From NCBI GenBank assembly GCA_964036155.1, contig OZ038422.1, positions 63,077,201 through 63,141,200 of the forward strand: a DNA stretch of 64,000 nt. Direction: 5' to 3'. Below are positions 11,833 to 24,200 of this stretch, piece by piece. Within the stretch, counting starts at the first letter, position 1, and the number at the start of each line of letters is the position of its first letter. The notes beneath the pieces were generated by a model. The model did not search any database. It was given only the letters and a program-made list of their open reading frames with translations, and had not been told where the DNA came from. The stretch is from Diploscapter coronatus. Taxonomy: Eukaryota; Nematoda; Chromadorea; Rhabditida; Rhabditidae. The position numbers were made by a program, and so were the translations under genes.

Positions 11833-12014
11833 CTGTGAAAAAATCATTAAATTAAAATAAAAAAAAAAAAAAACATTTCGATATTTCATGGTTCTAGACC
11901 AAATTTAAAATCAACCTCTCTGTACAAATTGGAACTTTATTTCGGTAAATGTAACTGTAACAATGAAAAAAGCTACTTTCTACTTTGAAAACTAAAAAAC
12001 AATAAAAATAAATT
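11833..12014 (-). promoter_or_regulatory. Operon-like intercistronic region, S7 to vti-1
   Basis: Reading on the minus strand, the S7 stop codon is followed after about 73 bp by AATAAA (genomic 11936-11941) and after a further 100 bp by TTTTCACAG placed directly against the vti-1 ATG. A poly(A) signal about 100 bp before a trans-splice acceptor is the usual arrangement inside nematode operons, where SL2-type leaders are added. I infer co-transcription; I do not see direct proof. Confidence 0.6.
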
Positions 12015-13403
12015 TTAATTCATCTTCCTGTAGTGGATGTAGGCTCGGTTTGCCTCGCAGGTCTTGTGGAGTTCCTGTTTTTGCTTGATCGTCAGACCCT
12101 CGTTCCTGTAGGCGGCTAGTAATTCGATTGAGAGGATTTGTCTGAAATTCAAAACTTTTATCTTTTCTAAAGTGCAACAAAATTGCTTTTAAAAATTTTA
12201 AATGTCATTCTTTCTATGAAAAAAACTTTCATTTTTCTGAAGGGCTTTCTGTAATCCACACCCGTTTTTGAGAAGAGAGTGGGGGAAAGAAAAAGTGGGT
12301 GCAGGTGTGGAATACCGAGGCCTCTTGAAAATGAAAATTAAAAAAATTAATTAACTAATTACTCGAATTTGAATGCGCCATGTTTGGCTTTCTCTCGGCA
12401 GACGTCTCTGAGCATTTTCATGCCCCGGAATTCGGCCTCTTTCTCGGGCATCGGTGAGGGCACACTATATACCGTACCTCCTAAATTAATAAAAAATAAA
12501 ACACGGTAATTTTATGTCTCTACCCCTCATCACAGGCAGCAACTTCAACATCGGACGGCAATTTCGGATAGCGACATTGGCGATTTTGAACGGGTCCAGC
12601 TCGATCTTGTCCTGAATGGCTTATTTGAGAAATATGTATTTTTGAAAAAGAGGTGTATTTTTAAAAGTATTTTAGAAAGAAAAGTGTATTTTGGGAGAAA
12701 AATGGTCTATTTTCCAAAAGTCGCACCTTCTCCTCTTGCGTTTCGGCTTTGAGCCACTCCTTGTACTGATTCCTTTTGACGATTTCGAGTGCAGAGTAAA
12801 CGAGGGATCGCGCCAACTCCTTTCTGCCAGAATTGTTCACCACCCGAACGAGTTTGTCGATCTGCAACTTTTTTTTGAATATTTGGAAAATTTTGCAAGG
12901 TCACTCTTCTTCAGGAAAAACGTAAAACGGACCACTTTGTCCCTGTAGAAGACTGGCGATTCGTCGGCTTTCATCGGTTTGATGTAGAGAAAATTGCGAT
13001 CATCGTCTTTGTGGATCGATTTTTTCAGCTGAAAATTTGTATTTGTTCGTTTAAAAACATACTCAGGCAGGGGCTTAAGCCAAAATATTCTGCCAAAGCT
13101 TCTAGATGCGTACCCCTATGCATCAGCTTTCTACAGAAAAATTTTGCTTTGCGCATCCCCTTCCTATATTTATATTTATTCGTTATAGTTGTAAGTCTGC
13201 CTAGATTTGTTAAAAGTATGTTCCTAATTCTTTTTCTAAAAATTCAATCTTCCTACCTCTTCCAAATCGACGATGGGCTCGCGAAAGACCTTCGGGTCGA
13301 AAACGGTCCGTTCAACGCTGGTCGAGGCGATTTGTCGCGAAGCGGTCGCGAGTGCGGGTGCCACCTGCAGGAAGGGCACCACCCTCAGTCCAATCAACGC
13401 CAT
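12015..13403 (-). CDS. mrps-7: Mitochondrial small-subunit ribosomal protein S7 (uS7m)
   Basis: Six exons give about 236 residues: 13257-13403, 12933-13028, 12727-12861, 12524-12611, 12363-12480 and 12015-12141. The length is close to human MRPS7 (242). Recognisable blocks are NNSGRKELARSLVYSALE, VKRNQYKEWLKAETQEE, NCRPMLKLLPVMRGGTVY, MKMLRDVCREKAKHG and, at the end, LHKTCEANRAYIHYR. All align in order with MRPS7, which binds the 3' major domain of mitochondrial 12S rRNA. The N terminus is Arg/Ala/Ser-rich without acidic residues, as expected for a mitochondrial targeting sequence. An AG acceptor lies six bases before the ATG (13409-13410), suggesting trans-splicing. It is probably the first gene of an operon with vti-1. 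Confidence 0.94.
13063..13195. repeat. Dispersed repeat family F, copy 2 (inverted)
   Basis: It lies in the S7 intron 13029-13256. Its left end GGGGCTTAAGCC and right end TAAGTCTGCCT are the reverse of the ends of family F copies at 10063 and 57650. The inner word CCCCTTCC matches GGAAGGGG of copy 1. Confidence 0.65.
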
Positions 13404-13473
13404 CAGACCTGAAATATATACCTGAGTAATCCGAAAAAAAAACAAGAAAAATGAAAACCCAGTCGATAGTTCG

Positions 13474-13615
13474 GGCCTGTTCAGACTTAGCTGCAATGCA
13501 ACTTGCAACTCACTCGAAATAGCATGGGACATGAAGAGAGCGCGATTGTATCATTTCTTTTGCTCTCCTAAGTTCCTGTTAGTTCGAGTGAGTTGCAACT
13601 AAGTCTGAACGAGTC
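13474..13615. repeat. MITE-like inverted repeat, family C copy 1
   Basis: The right arm (13581-13610, GAGTGAGTTGCAACTAAG then TCTGAAC) pairs with two left-hand blocks, GTTCAGACTTAG at 13479-13490 and TTGCAACTCACTCGAA at about 13503-13518; a 12-bp insertion splits the left arm. It occupies much of the 424-bp divergent promoter between the S7 and GTF3C1-like genes. Confidence 0.75.
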
Positions 13616-13827
13616 TTGAAGGAAAAGCTGAGACAACAAAATTCTTCCCCCTTTTCCTTCCTTTCATTCGCCCTCTGGCTGAGTTTTAACTACGCGTTTA
13701 AACGCAGAGTACGCTATAAACATTCGCAGTCGTTGTACAGATAGTGGAATATTTTTGTTCGCTTGTCTGCATTTGCATTTTTTATTCTTTCGAGAATTTT
13801 GTGATTTTCGTGATTTCAGCAATCGGA

Positions 13828-16800
13828 ATGACTCCGCGCAGGAAGAAGAAGAGCGAGGAGAAAGCACAAGTTCTGGAGGAAAAGCCGAAACCGGTTACTT
13901 TGATACAAAAATAACGAAAAATCGAAAATTGGAATTTTTATTATTTTGGAATCTTCACCAGCATACTACTGTGTCGGTTAAATGAAGTGACAGTTCATGT
14001 GTTAAAGAGCGCGTTGCGAGAAATGCGCATCACGACTACGCGCAAAGATGGAGGCTAAAGCACTGAGAAAGGAGAGTCTGAGGGACAATGGAAAGAGTAG
14101 TACGCAATTTCCCGTTTCTCTCACCTTTTCTCGTTATTTTTCGACATACGAACTGTCATTTTATTTGACCGAAACAGTGCTTATAACAAGAAACAAGTTT
14201 TATAATCTAATCATTGCTCTAAAGTTGACCTGTTAGTGATCATTCCAGAGAAAAGTTCAAAATAAAAATAAATTTAATTTCTTGCCAAAGTTCAAAAATT
14301 ATTACTCTTAACTTCAGGACGACTCGATGGAAGTGGAGGAAGACGTGCAGCTGTCGGAGATGAACACCATGGTCTTCAACATGACCAAGAAGAAGAAGAA
14401 AAGCAAGGAACAGACTGAACAGATGGAGGAAAACGAAGACAATGCGGAGGGAGTCGAGGTAATTAACGGAACAGTTAACTAGCTAGTTATCTTAATTGAC
14501 TAAGGTAATTACCCTAATTAAGGCGAGCACGAGTCAGGTGATCGATATGGACGACGACGATAATCAGTCGGTGAAAAGCGTGAGCAGCTCCACTGGATTT
14601 GGACACGGTATATATTTTTTTAAACTAATTATCCTAATTAAGTTAATTATGTCAATTGTCCTAATTGTGCTAGTTTCAGTTTCCCCCTTTGCCAACTACA
14701 ACAAGAGCATTTGGTCTCCAGCGTTCCTCTTCTATCATCGAAGCGATGTGATGGCGAGCAAAATCAGGACTTCTGGGTGTGAGGGTCTGGGCAGAAATCA
14801 GGTCAGGAAAAATAAAATAACTGAAAAATAAAATCGTTTTTTCAGATCGGCGCCCAATTCAACTATTCCTCGTTCAAGCCGGGCACAAGTCGCTCGACTC
14901 GCGTCATTCAAAATTTGCTGGACGAGAGAAAAGAGCACTTCAGCCAGTACCAGAAGACTCACGGAAAGCTCAGATCCATCAAGTAAAAGAGTTATTTGAT
15001 TTAAAGGTTTTTTCATCATTTTCAGATTCTATTGGACCCTGGCTGGCGCACCGGAAATCTACGAGAATCTGACCAAGCAGTTCCATGCGATCACGGGTCT
15101 CAAGTTCCCCTACAAGATGACCGAAACCATCAAATTCCCCGGACAAAATCTGAGTAAGTCGACTTTTTGCGTAGAAATATTCAGAAGAACAGTTATTTCT
15201 ACAGAAAATATAGGAAACAAGGCCAAATGTGCCCAGACTTGGAGCTTTTTTGAAATTTGGCCACCACACCGCAGTTGCGATGGAAGTTCCAAATCTGAAT
15301 GTGTCTATAGAATATCATTTTTCTATTTTCTATAGAAATATTGTAAAAAGGCTACTTGAAAATTTTTCTGAGAAATGACGTTTTTCAGACACCCTCCGCA
15401 TTTCCGAGGTCTCGATTCGTCGCATCGTGTGGATTGTGGAGAAGTTGCAGGAGCAGCCCATTATTCTGCCCTTTCACATGATCGTCAACCACATGAGGGA
15501 CAAGGAGAAAGCACTGAACTACAATTTCGAGGTGCTGCAGAATTTTTTAAAGAACATTTGAAAAATTACAATCTGGAAAATCATGTAAAAATGACCGAAG
15601 TAGACAGTTTCATTAGCATTGTCTCTTGAAACTAAAAATTTGTAGAAATTTAGACAATTGAAAACTTGAAGGAACAATTTCTATTTTTTTATTTTTCAAA
15701 CTACTATTCAAATTTTCAGATGGACAAGAAGTCTGCTCTGAAATGTGCGCTGGTGCTCAAAGGCATGAAGCTCTGCAATCTCTACACCAAACTCGTTTCG
15801 CAGGCGGAGATTGCAGAGAATGCAGGGAGGAAAGCGCAAAAATTGGTAAGCAAAATTTATAAACATCTCAAAATTCGACCCACAGAAAAAGTAGTATGTC
15901 ATATTGAAATAAAAAGCATGTCTTTTTTATTTCTCTTGAAAAAGCGCACTATTTATCTGCGGGTCGATTTACGGGTTTGCGAGTTAAGTTTTGAGAAGGC
16001 TGAAAATATGAAAAATAAAAGAAATTTCAGCTGCAACTTCAAATTCTGACGAGACCCGATATTTCTGAGAATTCACCCAAAATCGAGCAAGAAATCGAAA
16101 ATGTGAAGGAGCAAATGCGACTGGAAGGCAAACTCTGGCCGAACGGCGCAAAGATACTCGCCAAAAAGCCGAAAGAGATAAAGGAACGCAAGAAGAAAAA
16201 GAAGCCGGTATGGAAAATGATTTTTTTACTCTTAAAAACGTCTATTTTTCAGGAACCAGAAAGCGCCGAAGAAAATGGCGAGGAAAAGGAGAAGGTGAAG
16301 ACCAAACGCAGATCAAGCAGGCGGATCAAGGTTATGAAGATGGAGGTTGGAAATAAATGATTTTAAAAGACTTGCAAATTTTCAAACACGCGGGTGTCCG
16401 CATGAACGAAGTAGTATATTTTTGCGAGAAATAAAGAAGATTTGCTCTTGTTCTACCTCGATAAGACACGCTATCTCGTTCATGCGGACACCCGTGGGTT
16501 TGAAAATGTACAAGTTTGTTAAAGTAAAATTACAACTTTCCAGGAAGTCGCCAAACAAGTGGCAGATTTGGCGACTCAAGATCAAGTGAATGAGGAACTC
16601 GATACTGATGAAGAAGCGGAAAAGAAGAAAAAGAAGCAGAGGAAAAGAAGTAAGAAGATCGATGGCGATGCTACAGCAACGACGACGACTGCCATTCCTC
16701 AGGTGCGAAAATTTAAAGTTTAGAAAGTATCGATTTACTGATTTTTTGACTCAAGTATTTTGAAAATAAATAATCTGAGTTTGAAAATTTTAGGGCACGT

Positions 16801-19800
16801 TCAGACTTGGTTCGTCCTATCGTGAACATCAAGTGATAGTGCTGTTCGTGGAGAGAGCACTTTCTCTATGTTCTCTCCACGAACAACGCTATTTCTCGAT
16901 GTTCGCGCTAGAGCGAGCAAAGCCTGAGCACGCCCTCGACATTTGCAGTTTTCAGGGTCGAAACCAAGTGGACATGCTGAAGAGACTCGGTGTGTCAGTG
17001 ACGGAACTCAACAATTTGAGCATCCCGAAGACGGAAAACGACGGAAATGCAGAGAGAGATCAGCAATCGATCAGCGTCAAAATCATGAAAAGCAACCCGA
17101 AGAAGCGGAGAAGGAGCAAGGTAGAAAATGATATGCAGGCTTCCAGCCAGAATGAGAAATTTTAAGGGATAGGGTATGCTTGACTATTTTTCCTCCAATA
17201 GAAAAACGACACATAGGGGGGTATGCAACAAGATTTTCATGAAACATTTTGGCTCAAGCCGCGTCTATATTTGATTATATGAAAGTTAGAATAAAAACTA
17301 AGAAAATTCAGAATTAATGATTTTTTGCAGAAACAACTGGACAAATCGAGCCAGTCCAAATTTGTCTCCTTGCAAAATGTGGAACATTCGAACTTGAAGG
17401 TGAAAATAGATATTTTAAATCTTAAAAATCGTTTTTTAGTCGAAAAGACGCCGCAAGGACATGATCGATCTGCAGAGCGAGGCCAACAGAGTCCACATGA
17501 GAAGCAGATTTTCGTCCAAGGAGAGAGATTTTGTGAGTTTCCTTAAGAAATAAAAATTTTCTTAAAAAATAAAACAAGGAATATAAATTTTAAGGGTTTA
17601 AGATTCTAAATAAAAAAATTCAGCTGGTTCTGATCAGAGCGGTCGGCTTTTTCCTGAATCCGATCTACCGTTTCTGGCTCGATCCCAAAGTGATGCGCGA
17701 CATCATGCACGAGCACGTTCCGGAGGCTAGGACCAAAACTGTTACGGTGAGAACTTATTTTTGAGTTTCACGGCCTTATAAGTCTTATCCTTCGGAAACG
17801 TTCTCCATTTACTTTAATTATGGGCAGAGAGAAGAGAACTCTTTATCTCTCGTTTTCCCTCACTATTATCAAAGGATAAGGCTTGTACTCCTCATTGTCT
17901 TTGAAAAGGACTTGCTGAAGGGGGCGAGGTGCGTATTCGCAAAAAGCACAATATGAAGTATACGATGTAGAGACGTAGTACACAGTGGCTAATCTCGCAA
18001 GTTACCCCTTCCTTTTCCCTATGCAAAAGTCTTTTTGAGAAACAAAAAAGAGTAAGGTCGTGATTTTGGAGAAAAAATTAGAAGTTAAAAAAATATGAAT
18101 TTTCAGAGCTTGATGGCCGCTGGAGTGCGTGAAATCACCCGGAACAACCGAATGGAATTCCTGCAACGAATCGTCAAAAATCTCGCCACTTTTCCGGTTT
18201 GAAGATTGCTTGGAATTCTCCGGAAAATTGATTTTTTAGGACATGCGTAATCTGAGGCTCGCCTTGGCGCAGATCGACCCTGAAAACGAGGAAGAAAAAG
18301 CGGAGTTTTTCAAGAAGGCCTTCGAAATCGCTAATAAACTCCTGTTTTTGTAGGATTTCAAAAATTTGGAACTTTTAAAGTTTTAATTTCTCTCAGGGAC
18401 TCCCAATCCATGCCCCCATACGGCGTGTCCGATCAGGAGTTCCAGGATTATTTGGACAGGGAGAATGTGAGAAAAAGGAAGAATTTTTAGAAGAAAGATA
18501 ATTGTTCAGTATGTGATCGCCTTCGACAAATCCAACGCGAAACGCGCCATGTCGAAGTCCAAACCGCCGACAGATTTGGACGAAATCAACACCAGGGTCG
18601 CGTCCAATTTGTTAATGGTAAAACTCAAAATTTGAAAACATTGAAAGATAATTGTTAAAAGTGGCAACTCGGAAAAGGAACTCCAAACCCCAATGAATAA
18701 GGACCCCAATTTCCCCTACCAGCCCTATGCCCTAATGGTAAAATTATTCCAATTGGAGTCTTTATTCGTTGGAGTTGAGGGCCCTTTTCCGATTTAACCT
18801 TCAAAGTTCAGGCCATTCTGATCGATCCCTCTGAAGGTGGCGTGAATGACGATCTTCTCCAACAAATGTCTGCGGGAGTTATGACCAAAGCTCTTTCGGT
18901 AAATTTAAAGAAAAAAAGAACGGTTCTATCGATTTTTCCAGATTCTGAGATCCGATGGAATCGTCGCCAAGATGAAGATTCTCAACCCGGCCACGAACCA
19001 GAAAGTCCACACAGCGCACATCTCGTTCTAGTAAGTTATGGCAATAAAATTTCGAGTTTCAGAAACTTATATTTTGATATTTCGAAAATTAGAATTTTCA
19101 GCTTTCGCCACTTCTTCACGCACCGCTTCCATCCTTCACTCATCGCGGAAACCTGGGCATATTTGGTGGGCGCTGAGGAGTCTTTTGGGTTGCCGAGGTT
19201 TGAACTAGGCTGGACGAAAGTTTTTTTTTTTTTTTTTTTGCGAAAGTAGCGTTTTAGCGAAAAACACTACTTCCGCAAAAAATATTTTCATCCAGCTCTG
19301 GTCTGAATTTTAAAATTTAGAAAATAAGCTATTTTTTTTTTTTTTTCTATTTTCAGAGTGATCGAAGGCGACTCTCCGGGTGAACTGATCCTCGCTCTGA
19401 CCGCGTTTTCCAGGCCCGAAAATGCGCTGAAAGTTCAAGTCGATGGGGAGATCATTCAGGTACCGTAATAAGAAGCAAGCAACACAAACCATTGGGAAAT
19501 CTTGATAGCCCATTAATATGCCTAATTTTGGGATAATAATAGTCCTAATTGTAAGTGAAGGATAATTATGAGTTTGATTAATAGACCATCAAATCGTTCA
19601 CGGACGAAACCTCGGCCACCAAACAGGTCAGAAGCCTCGAGAATCAGGATCTGCAACTCAATAAGGTCAGGATCCTTTATGAATTAAACATAATAAATTT
19701 AAAAACGTTCAGGTGGATGTAGCCCATACGATGAACGACATGGGGCCCGAAGTGCCGAGTCCGGAAGATATGGTTCAGGTTGGATTATTTTTCGAAAAAT

Positions 19801-21227
19801 TTGAATATTTTAGTACGAAATTCCTAAATTTGGGACGGAAAAAAATTGTTTTTTGACAAATAACACAATTTTCAGATCCTGGACCACTCGCAGCCCGCCA
19901 ACATCTCCGTGGAGGAGTGGAAGAAGACGCTGCGTCTCTACGACATCGACGACCAAGACAATGTGGCTGCCATCTTCACCGTCGTCCAGCATTATCAAGT
20001 CTTCGGCGCCAAACTTGCCGATATTTTGGTGACTTTTGAATTCGAAAAATTGATATTTTTTAAAATTTCAGACGGCTACCGAACTTCCCAAAGAAGTCGC
20101 AGAAATTCTCCTCAAGCAGATGCACAGCACCGGACAGGTAAGGGGAAATAAAAAAATTGAAACCATATTTGCAACTTTTTAAACCGTGCGGGGTAACTGC
20201 AGGAAACAACAAGATATAGTGCATCATTTCCATAGACGGGAAGAAAACATGCTTTTCTCTTCCGAAAAGGCTTACTATCTCGTTTTTGTAGTTAATCGCG
20301 TTTCGGAAGGGTGTAAGTCTGTTGAAAATAGAAAATAAGAAAATGATTGTAAAAATAGATTTTTCTAGATCGTGCAAGTGGGCGTGGACGAGAAAAGGTG
20401 GATTCTGCTGAAATACGCCGAGGCCTGGACAGTCATCATCGGGGGTAAGCGGATCGCGCCCAGACCCTGGATCAACGCAGCTGGAACCATCTGCATTGCT
20501 ACTGTCAGGTATAGATACTGTAGTTTTTAGCGTTTTTAATGGAAATATCGATTTATTGCTTTTTTCCAGATGGCTTTCCGAGGCGATTTTGATGTACATT
20601 GTCGGCAGGCCGGGCATCAAAATCGAAGACCTCAATTTCCAGTTCGAAACCGCCCTCCAGAGAGTCTGCATTGAGGAATTGGTAGGTTAAAAAATTCAAG
20701 ATATTGATTTTTTGAAAAAATAAAAGTCAATATTTATCGATTTGTTTGCAGATTGAAATGCTCGTGGCGGCCGAATGCATCAACATTGTCGAGGAAGAAT
20801 TGCCTGATCTCGTAGTACAGTCGCCTTTCGAGTGTGAGATTTTGGAAATACTTTTTCATTTTCGGAAAATCTGAAATTTTGAACACTTTCAGCGGACGAA
20901 GTCAGCTCTGTGCACGTGAAATACATCGTCCCCGCAATCGACTGCGTTGAAAGATTCTCGAGAATTTTTGGGGGTCAGTTTTAAAATGTTTCATTTTTTG
21001 AAAAATGAAACGTTTTCAGGAGTCGACCTGCTTCCCGTGATGTGCTCGGTGAACAAAAAGAAGGAGCTCCACATGATTCACAGGTTAATTCAAAAATCTA
21101 GCCATTTTTTTTTTTTAATTTCAAAGAAAACTTCAGACGTTCCATGGCTGATGATTTGTTCGGAATCGCCGAGGAAGGAGAACAACAAATTCAACTCTCC
21201 CACCTGGAGCAAATTACAGGCCAGTAA
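13828..21227 (+). CDS. TFIIIC largest-subunit homologue (GTF3C1-like), short form
   Basis: About 1187 residues in 34 exons: 13828-13893, 14318-14458, 14523-14607, 14680-14801, 14846-14982, 15026-15153, 15389-15531, 15720-15845, 16031-16207, 16253-16330, 16544-16702, 16956-17120, 17331-17399, 17440-17532, 17624-17746, 18107-18196, 18240-18343, 18397-18466, 18510-18610, 18662-18737, 18812-18898, 18942-19030, 19102-19197, 19357-19459, 19585-19665, 19713-19778, 19876-20028, 20072-20137, 20369-20508, 20570-20681, 20752-20833, 20893-20973, 21020-21083, 21137-21227. TFIIIC binds the A and B boxes of tRNA genes for RNA polymerase III. The C-terminal half matches human GTF3C1 in order: LVLIRAVGFFLNP with MRDIMHEHVPEA, FYFRHFFTHRFHPSLIAET, and EAILMYIVGRPGIKIEDL. 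Several Lys-rich low-complexity stretches precede this. Human GTF3C1 is about 2100 residues, so roughly the N-terminal half, including the B-block-binding region, is absent or unrecognisable. The acceptor at 18661 (TTAAAAG) is weak. TTTCAG at 13814-13819 supports the start. Confidence 0.85.
13971..14178. repeat. Inverted-repeat element in GTF3C1-like intron 1
   Basis: The left arm from 13971 (TGTCGGTTAAATGAAGTGAC then AGTTC) pairs with the right arm around 14150-14178 (GAACTGTCATTTTATTTGAC then CGAAACA). The element explains most of the unusually long first intron (13894-14317). Confidence 0.7.
16376..16506. repeat. Long-armed inverted repeat in a GTF3C1-like intron
   Basis: About 28-bp arms at 16381-16409 and 16476-16506 are nearly perfect reverse complements (core GGGTGTCCGCATGAACGA). 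The loop is about 65 bp. It lies between the exon ending near 16330-16345 and the exon starting at 16544. Confidence 0.8.
16793..16936. repeat. MITE-like inverted repeat, family C-related
   Basis: The ends AGGGCACGTTCAGACTT and AAGCCTGAGCACGCCCT are imperfect reverse complements. Inner blocks CTGTTCGTGGAGAGAGC and TTCTCTCCACGAACAACG also pair. The GTTCAGACTT word is shared with the element at 13474. It lies in the intron 16703-16955 and just precedes its acceptor. Confidence 0.65.
17773..17887. repeat. Short inverted repeat in a GTF3C1-like intron
   Basis: AAGTCTTATCCTT near 17780-17792 pairs with AAGGATAAGGCTT near 17872-17884, in the intron 17747-18106. The remainder of this intron shows further purine-rich sequence without exon signals. 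Confidence 0.55.
19209..19296. repeat. Inverted repeat with long poly-T in a GTF3C1-like intron
   Basis: GCTGGACGAAAGT at the left pairs with ATTTTCATCCAGC at the right. Inner arms GCGAAAGTAGCGTTTT and AAAACACTACTTCCGC also pair. A poly-T tract of about 19 bases occupies the left arm. It lies in intron 19198-19356. Confidence 0.65.
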
Positions 21228-24200
21228 TTTAATTTCCAAACAAAAAATCAATATCCAACAAATTACAGACTTGTAGTTCCGCCTCTCTAATGGCATTCTA
21301 ACCGGACTACTCTACTCTCATCTTCTAATTCTTGGTTGTCTTACACCTCTGTAATGGTTTTGATATATTAGGAAATACCATAATTTTTGTAGATTACGGT
21401 ATCTTGTTGAGTTATTTCATTGTTGTTTCTTCGTAGGAAATATTATTATATTCATCACAAGTGCGCTTATTTTTAAGGGAATAAATATGTTTTAGAAATG
21501 TGAAAATATGGTAGTGTTCGAATTTTGAGCTTTCTTGAAAGTGCCCCGAGGGACGGCCGTGCTTCAATCAACACTTTGACATGCGGACAAAAGCCGGCTG
21601 GAATGAAATGAGCGAACGAACGCACAGAATACGGTAATTATTTCCACCCTTCAAAATCTGTCAACGCGAAGATTCTTATGCGTTCCCATCCTAAATGACA
21701 ACCCTCTTGAGGTTTCAATTTTCGTCGGGAATTTAATTGGAATTTATAAATTTTGGGCGAAAATGTGGGACTTATCAAAATGTGACATGAATTGTGTGAC
21801 ATTTGCTGGAGTGACATTTCGCGGTTGATTTGAAAGGCCCTAGGCGGGTTCAAAACCACATTTTTGCAAGGATATGTTCCAAAATTTTACGTTTCTAAAA
21901 TCCACATGACATCCCGAATTTTCGAGTCTCTAATAATGAATTTTGCCGATTTTGCGGTTTTCTATGCCTTTTTGCTATTTTTGGAGATAGACTGTGGAAA
22001 GGGTAGAGATTTTGAGAAAGACCACCTTCCTGACAAGAAGCGTATCCAAGGTATCGTCTAGGAGATGAGGTCTGAATTAACGGAAACAAAGCTAAAAAGC
22101 GAATTCACCTTTGAAATATCAAATACTAGAGAAGTCAACGTTGAACTTCCATTTTTCGAAAAGGCCCCGCCCCTTTTTTAGTATTTCGTACCTCCAACTA
22201 GCCTTTTTTGGATTGATAAAGTGATAGTGGCTATTGTATTATTTCTCCACATGTTAGGTATTTGCAAAAAAGGATCACTATTTTTATCTTTCTTCAATAT
22301 TATTTCTCCTGAGTTTAGAATTCGCAATCTTATCACTTGTATCACTCTGACTGGACAAAACGGCAAGGAGAAATAGAAGACCGTTTGAGAGAGATAGAGA
22401 AAGGGCAAAAGAGTCTCGCAAGCCGGTGCTTTTCATATACTGAATGGCAAAATCATGGCTCGTTTTGGAGCGGCGAAATTGTGTTTGATTTGTGGAGAGG
22501 GAAAAAGATGGAAAGTGTATAATACTGGCATTTTGGCCTTCTGCTTTTTATTATTCTTTTCGAATGATCTGAATATTTCGACTTATTAGTCGTGGGAAAT
22601 TTTGAAATTTTAATTTTTCGATTTTTTTCCAAATTTTGCGGATCTATGTCATAATCTTATGACTGCTAACAGTCGGCTTTGTTTGGGTTTAGTTTTCTCT
22701 TTGCTCTCCTAAAATCGAATGGTCTCTAACTTTTGCCCAGGGGCTTTTGGAGCTTTACCAAATTCCCCCTATTGTTATGCCGCGCGTTTAACCGGTTGTG
22801 TTGATTCAGATTTTTGCCGCGCGCCGGTCCCGGAAAATTCGCCATTTTGAAGCCATGACGTAACGATTCTCGGGAGGGACTATTTTCGCGTTTGCGATTT
22901 TCTTGAAAACATACTTTTCTTTGGAAAATATACCGATTTTTAGGGGGATATATGAAAAATCCCCTATAATTTTGATGGGGCAATTATGATTATTTTTCGG
23001 GGCAGCACTCTGCCTGCTTGCCTGACTATAGCGGTGTGTTTCATTTGAGAGGGAGGGCCCCAACAAACCTCTGTCTCAGAGTCGGGGGAGAGTGATCTGA
23101 GATTTGCCTAGTGTAAGACCTTCGGAGCTCATGGGACAATCTGCAGAAATAGCAGGCGAAAACGAGAGACGAGTAGAAGGAAACCAGAAAAATAGTGCAG
23201 AAAAAGAGGAAAACAGGCCCCAACGGCTACTTTTGCTTTCTTGCTGATTCTTTCGGATTTTCGTTTAGTCGGATCAGGTTGAATCATGTTTGATCTCAGG
23301 CGCATATAGGATATCGCTTTCCTTGAAAAGCGTGAATTTCAAGTATAGCTAAGAGTTCGGAAGGAAACTTGTACAGATAGCCGAGTGGTTTGGTCAGTCG
23401 GTTTACCTTTTACAAAATGAAAGGACTAAAATTTTTCTGGAGACAGCATTTTTGCAAAAAGAATAATTTGGAAATCATATCAGCCTGACTATAGTGCCAT
23501 TTCGTTTTTCGGCCAAATCAGATGATACATTTTACATTTGCGATGAGGCATGGCCAAGTCATAGTTCATTGGCCAGGGGTGATAAAAAGTGAGAGGGAGG
23601 GCGGCGAAAAAATTAGGGGCTAGGAGAATTTGAGATGCTGCCACTCGCTCATTGCAGCCTATAGTCACAGCTGACGGTCAAAATGACAACTAGCCGAAAT
23701 TCGAAAGAAAAGAGGAAAACGCGATATGCCAGACGGCGTTGCAGCGGTCAAGAGCTGATAAAAAGTGATTAGCTTGGAGAGAGATAACGAGATTGCGAGA
23801 GAGACAGAGAGGGAAATCACATACAACGCATATCACACTAGGGCCGCTAGGGGCTAAGACTCTCATTTCATGCCTGAGAAACAAAATCATCCAGCAAAAA
23901 AGTCGTATAGTTAACATGAAAACGCGAAACTACAGTAATCCTGGATTTTCTTCTAAAGTATCCCCTGACCTTTTGATGGAAGGGATTTCATATATGCGGG
24001 CTCGCATCTGGAAAATCTCAGATCAGATCTGAATGTGATTCAGTTCATTTGTCTTTCGACCCACACAACGAAGAAGGGATACATCAAATTCCGGGGTTAT
24101 ATTAAATTCCGAAGAACTCTTGTTCAGGAGGATTTACTTTCGTGGTAGTTCGCTTTTGCGCTACATTTTATTTTTATTTTTTTCTATCTGTATCTTTTTC

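Noticed and set aside
14048..14095. ATG-led frame in the first GTF3C1-like intron
   Set aside because: It lies in the loop of the inverted-repeat element 13971-14178, and including it would break the otherwise continuous exon phase.
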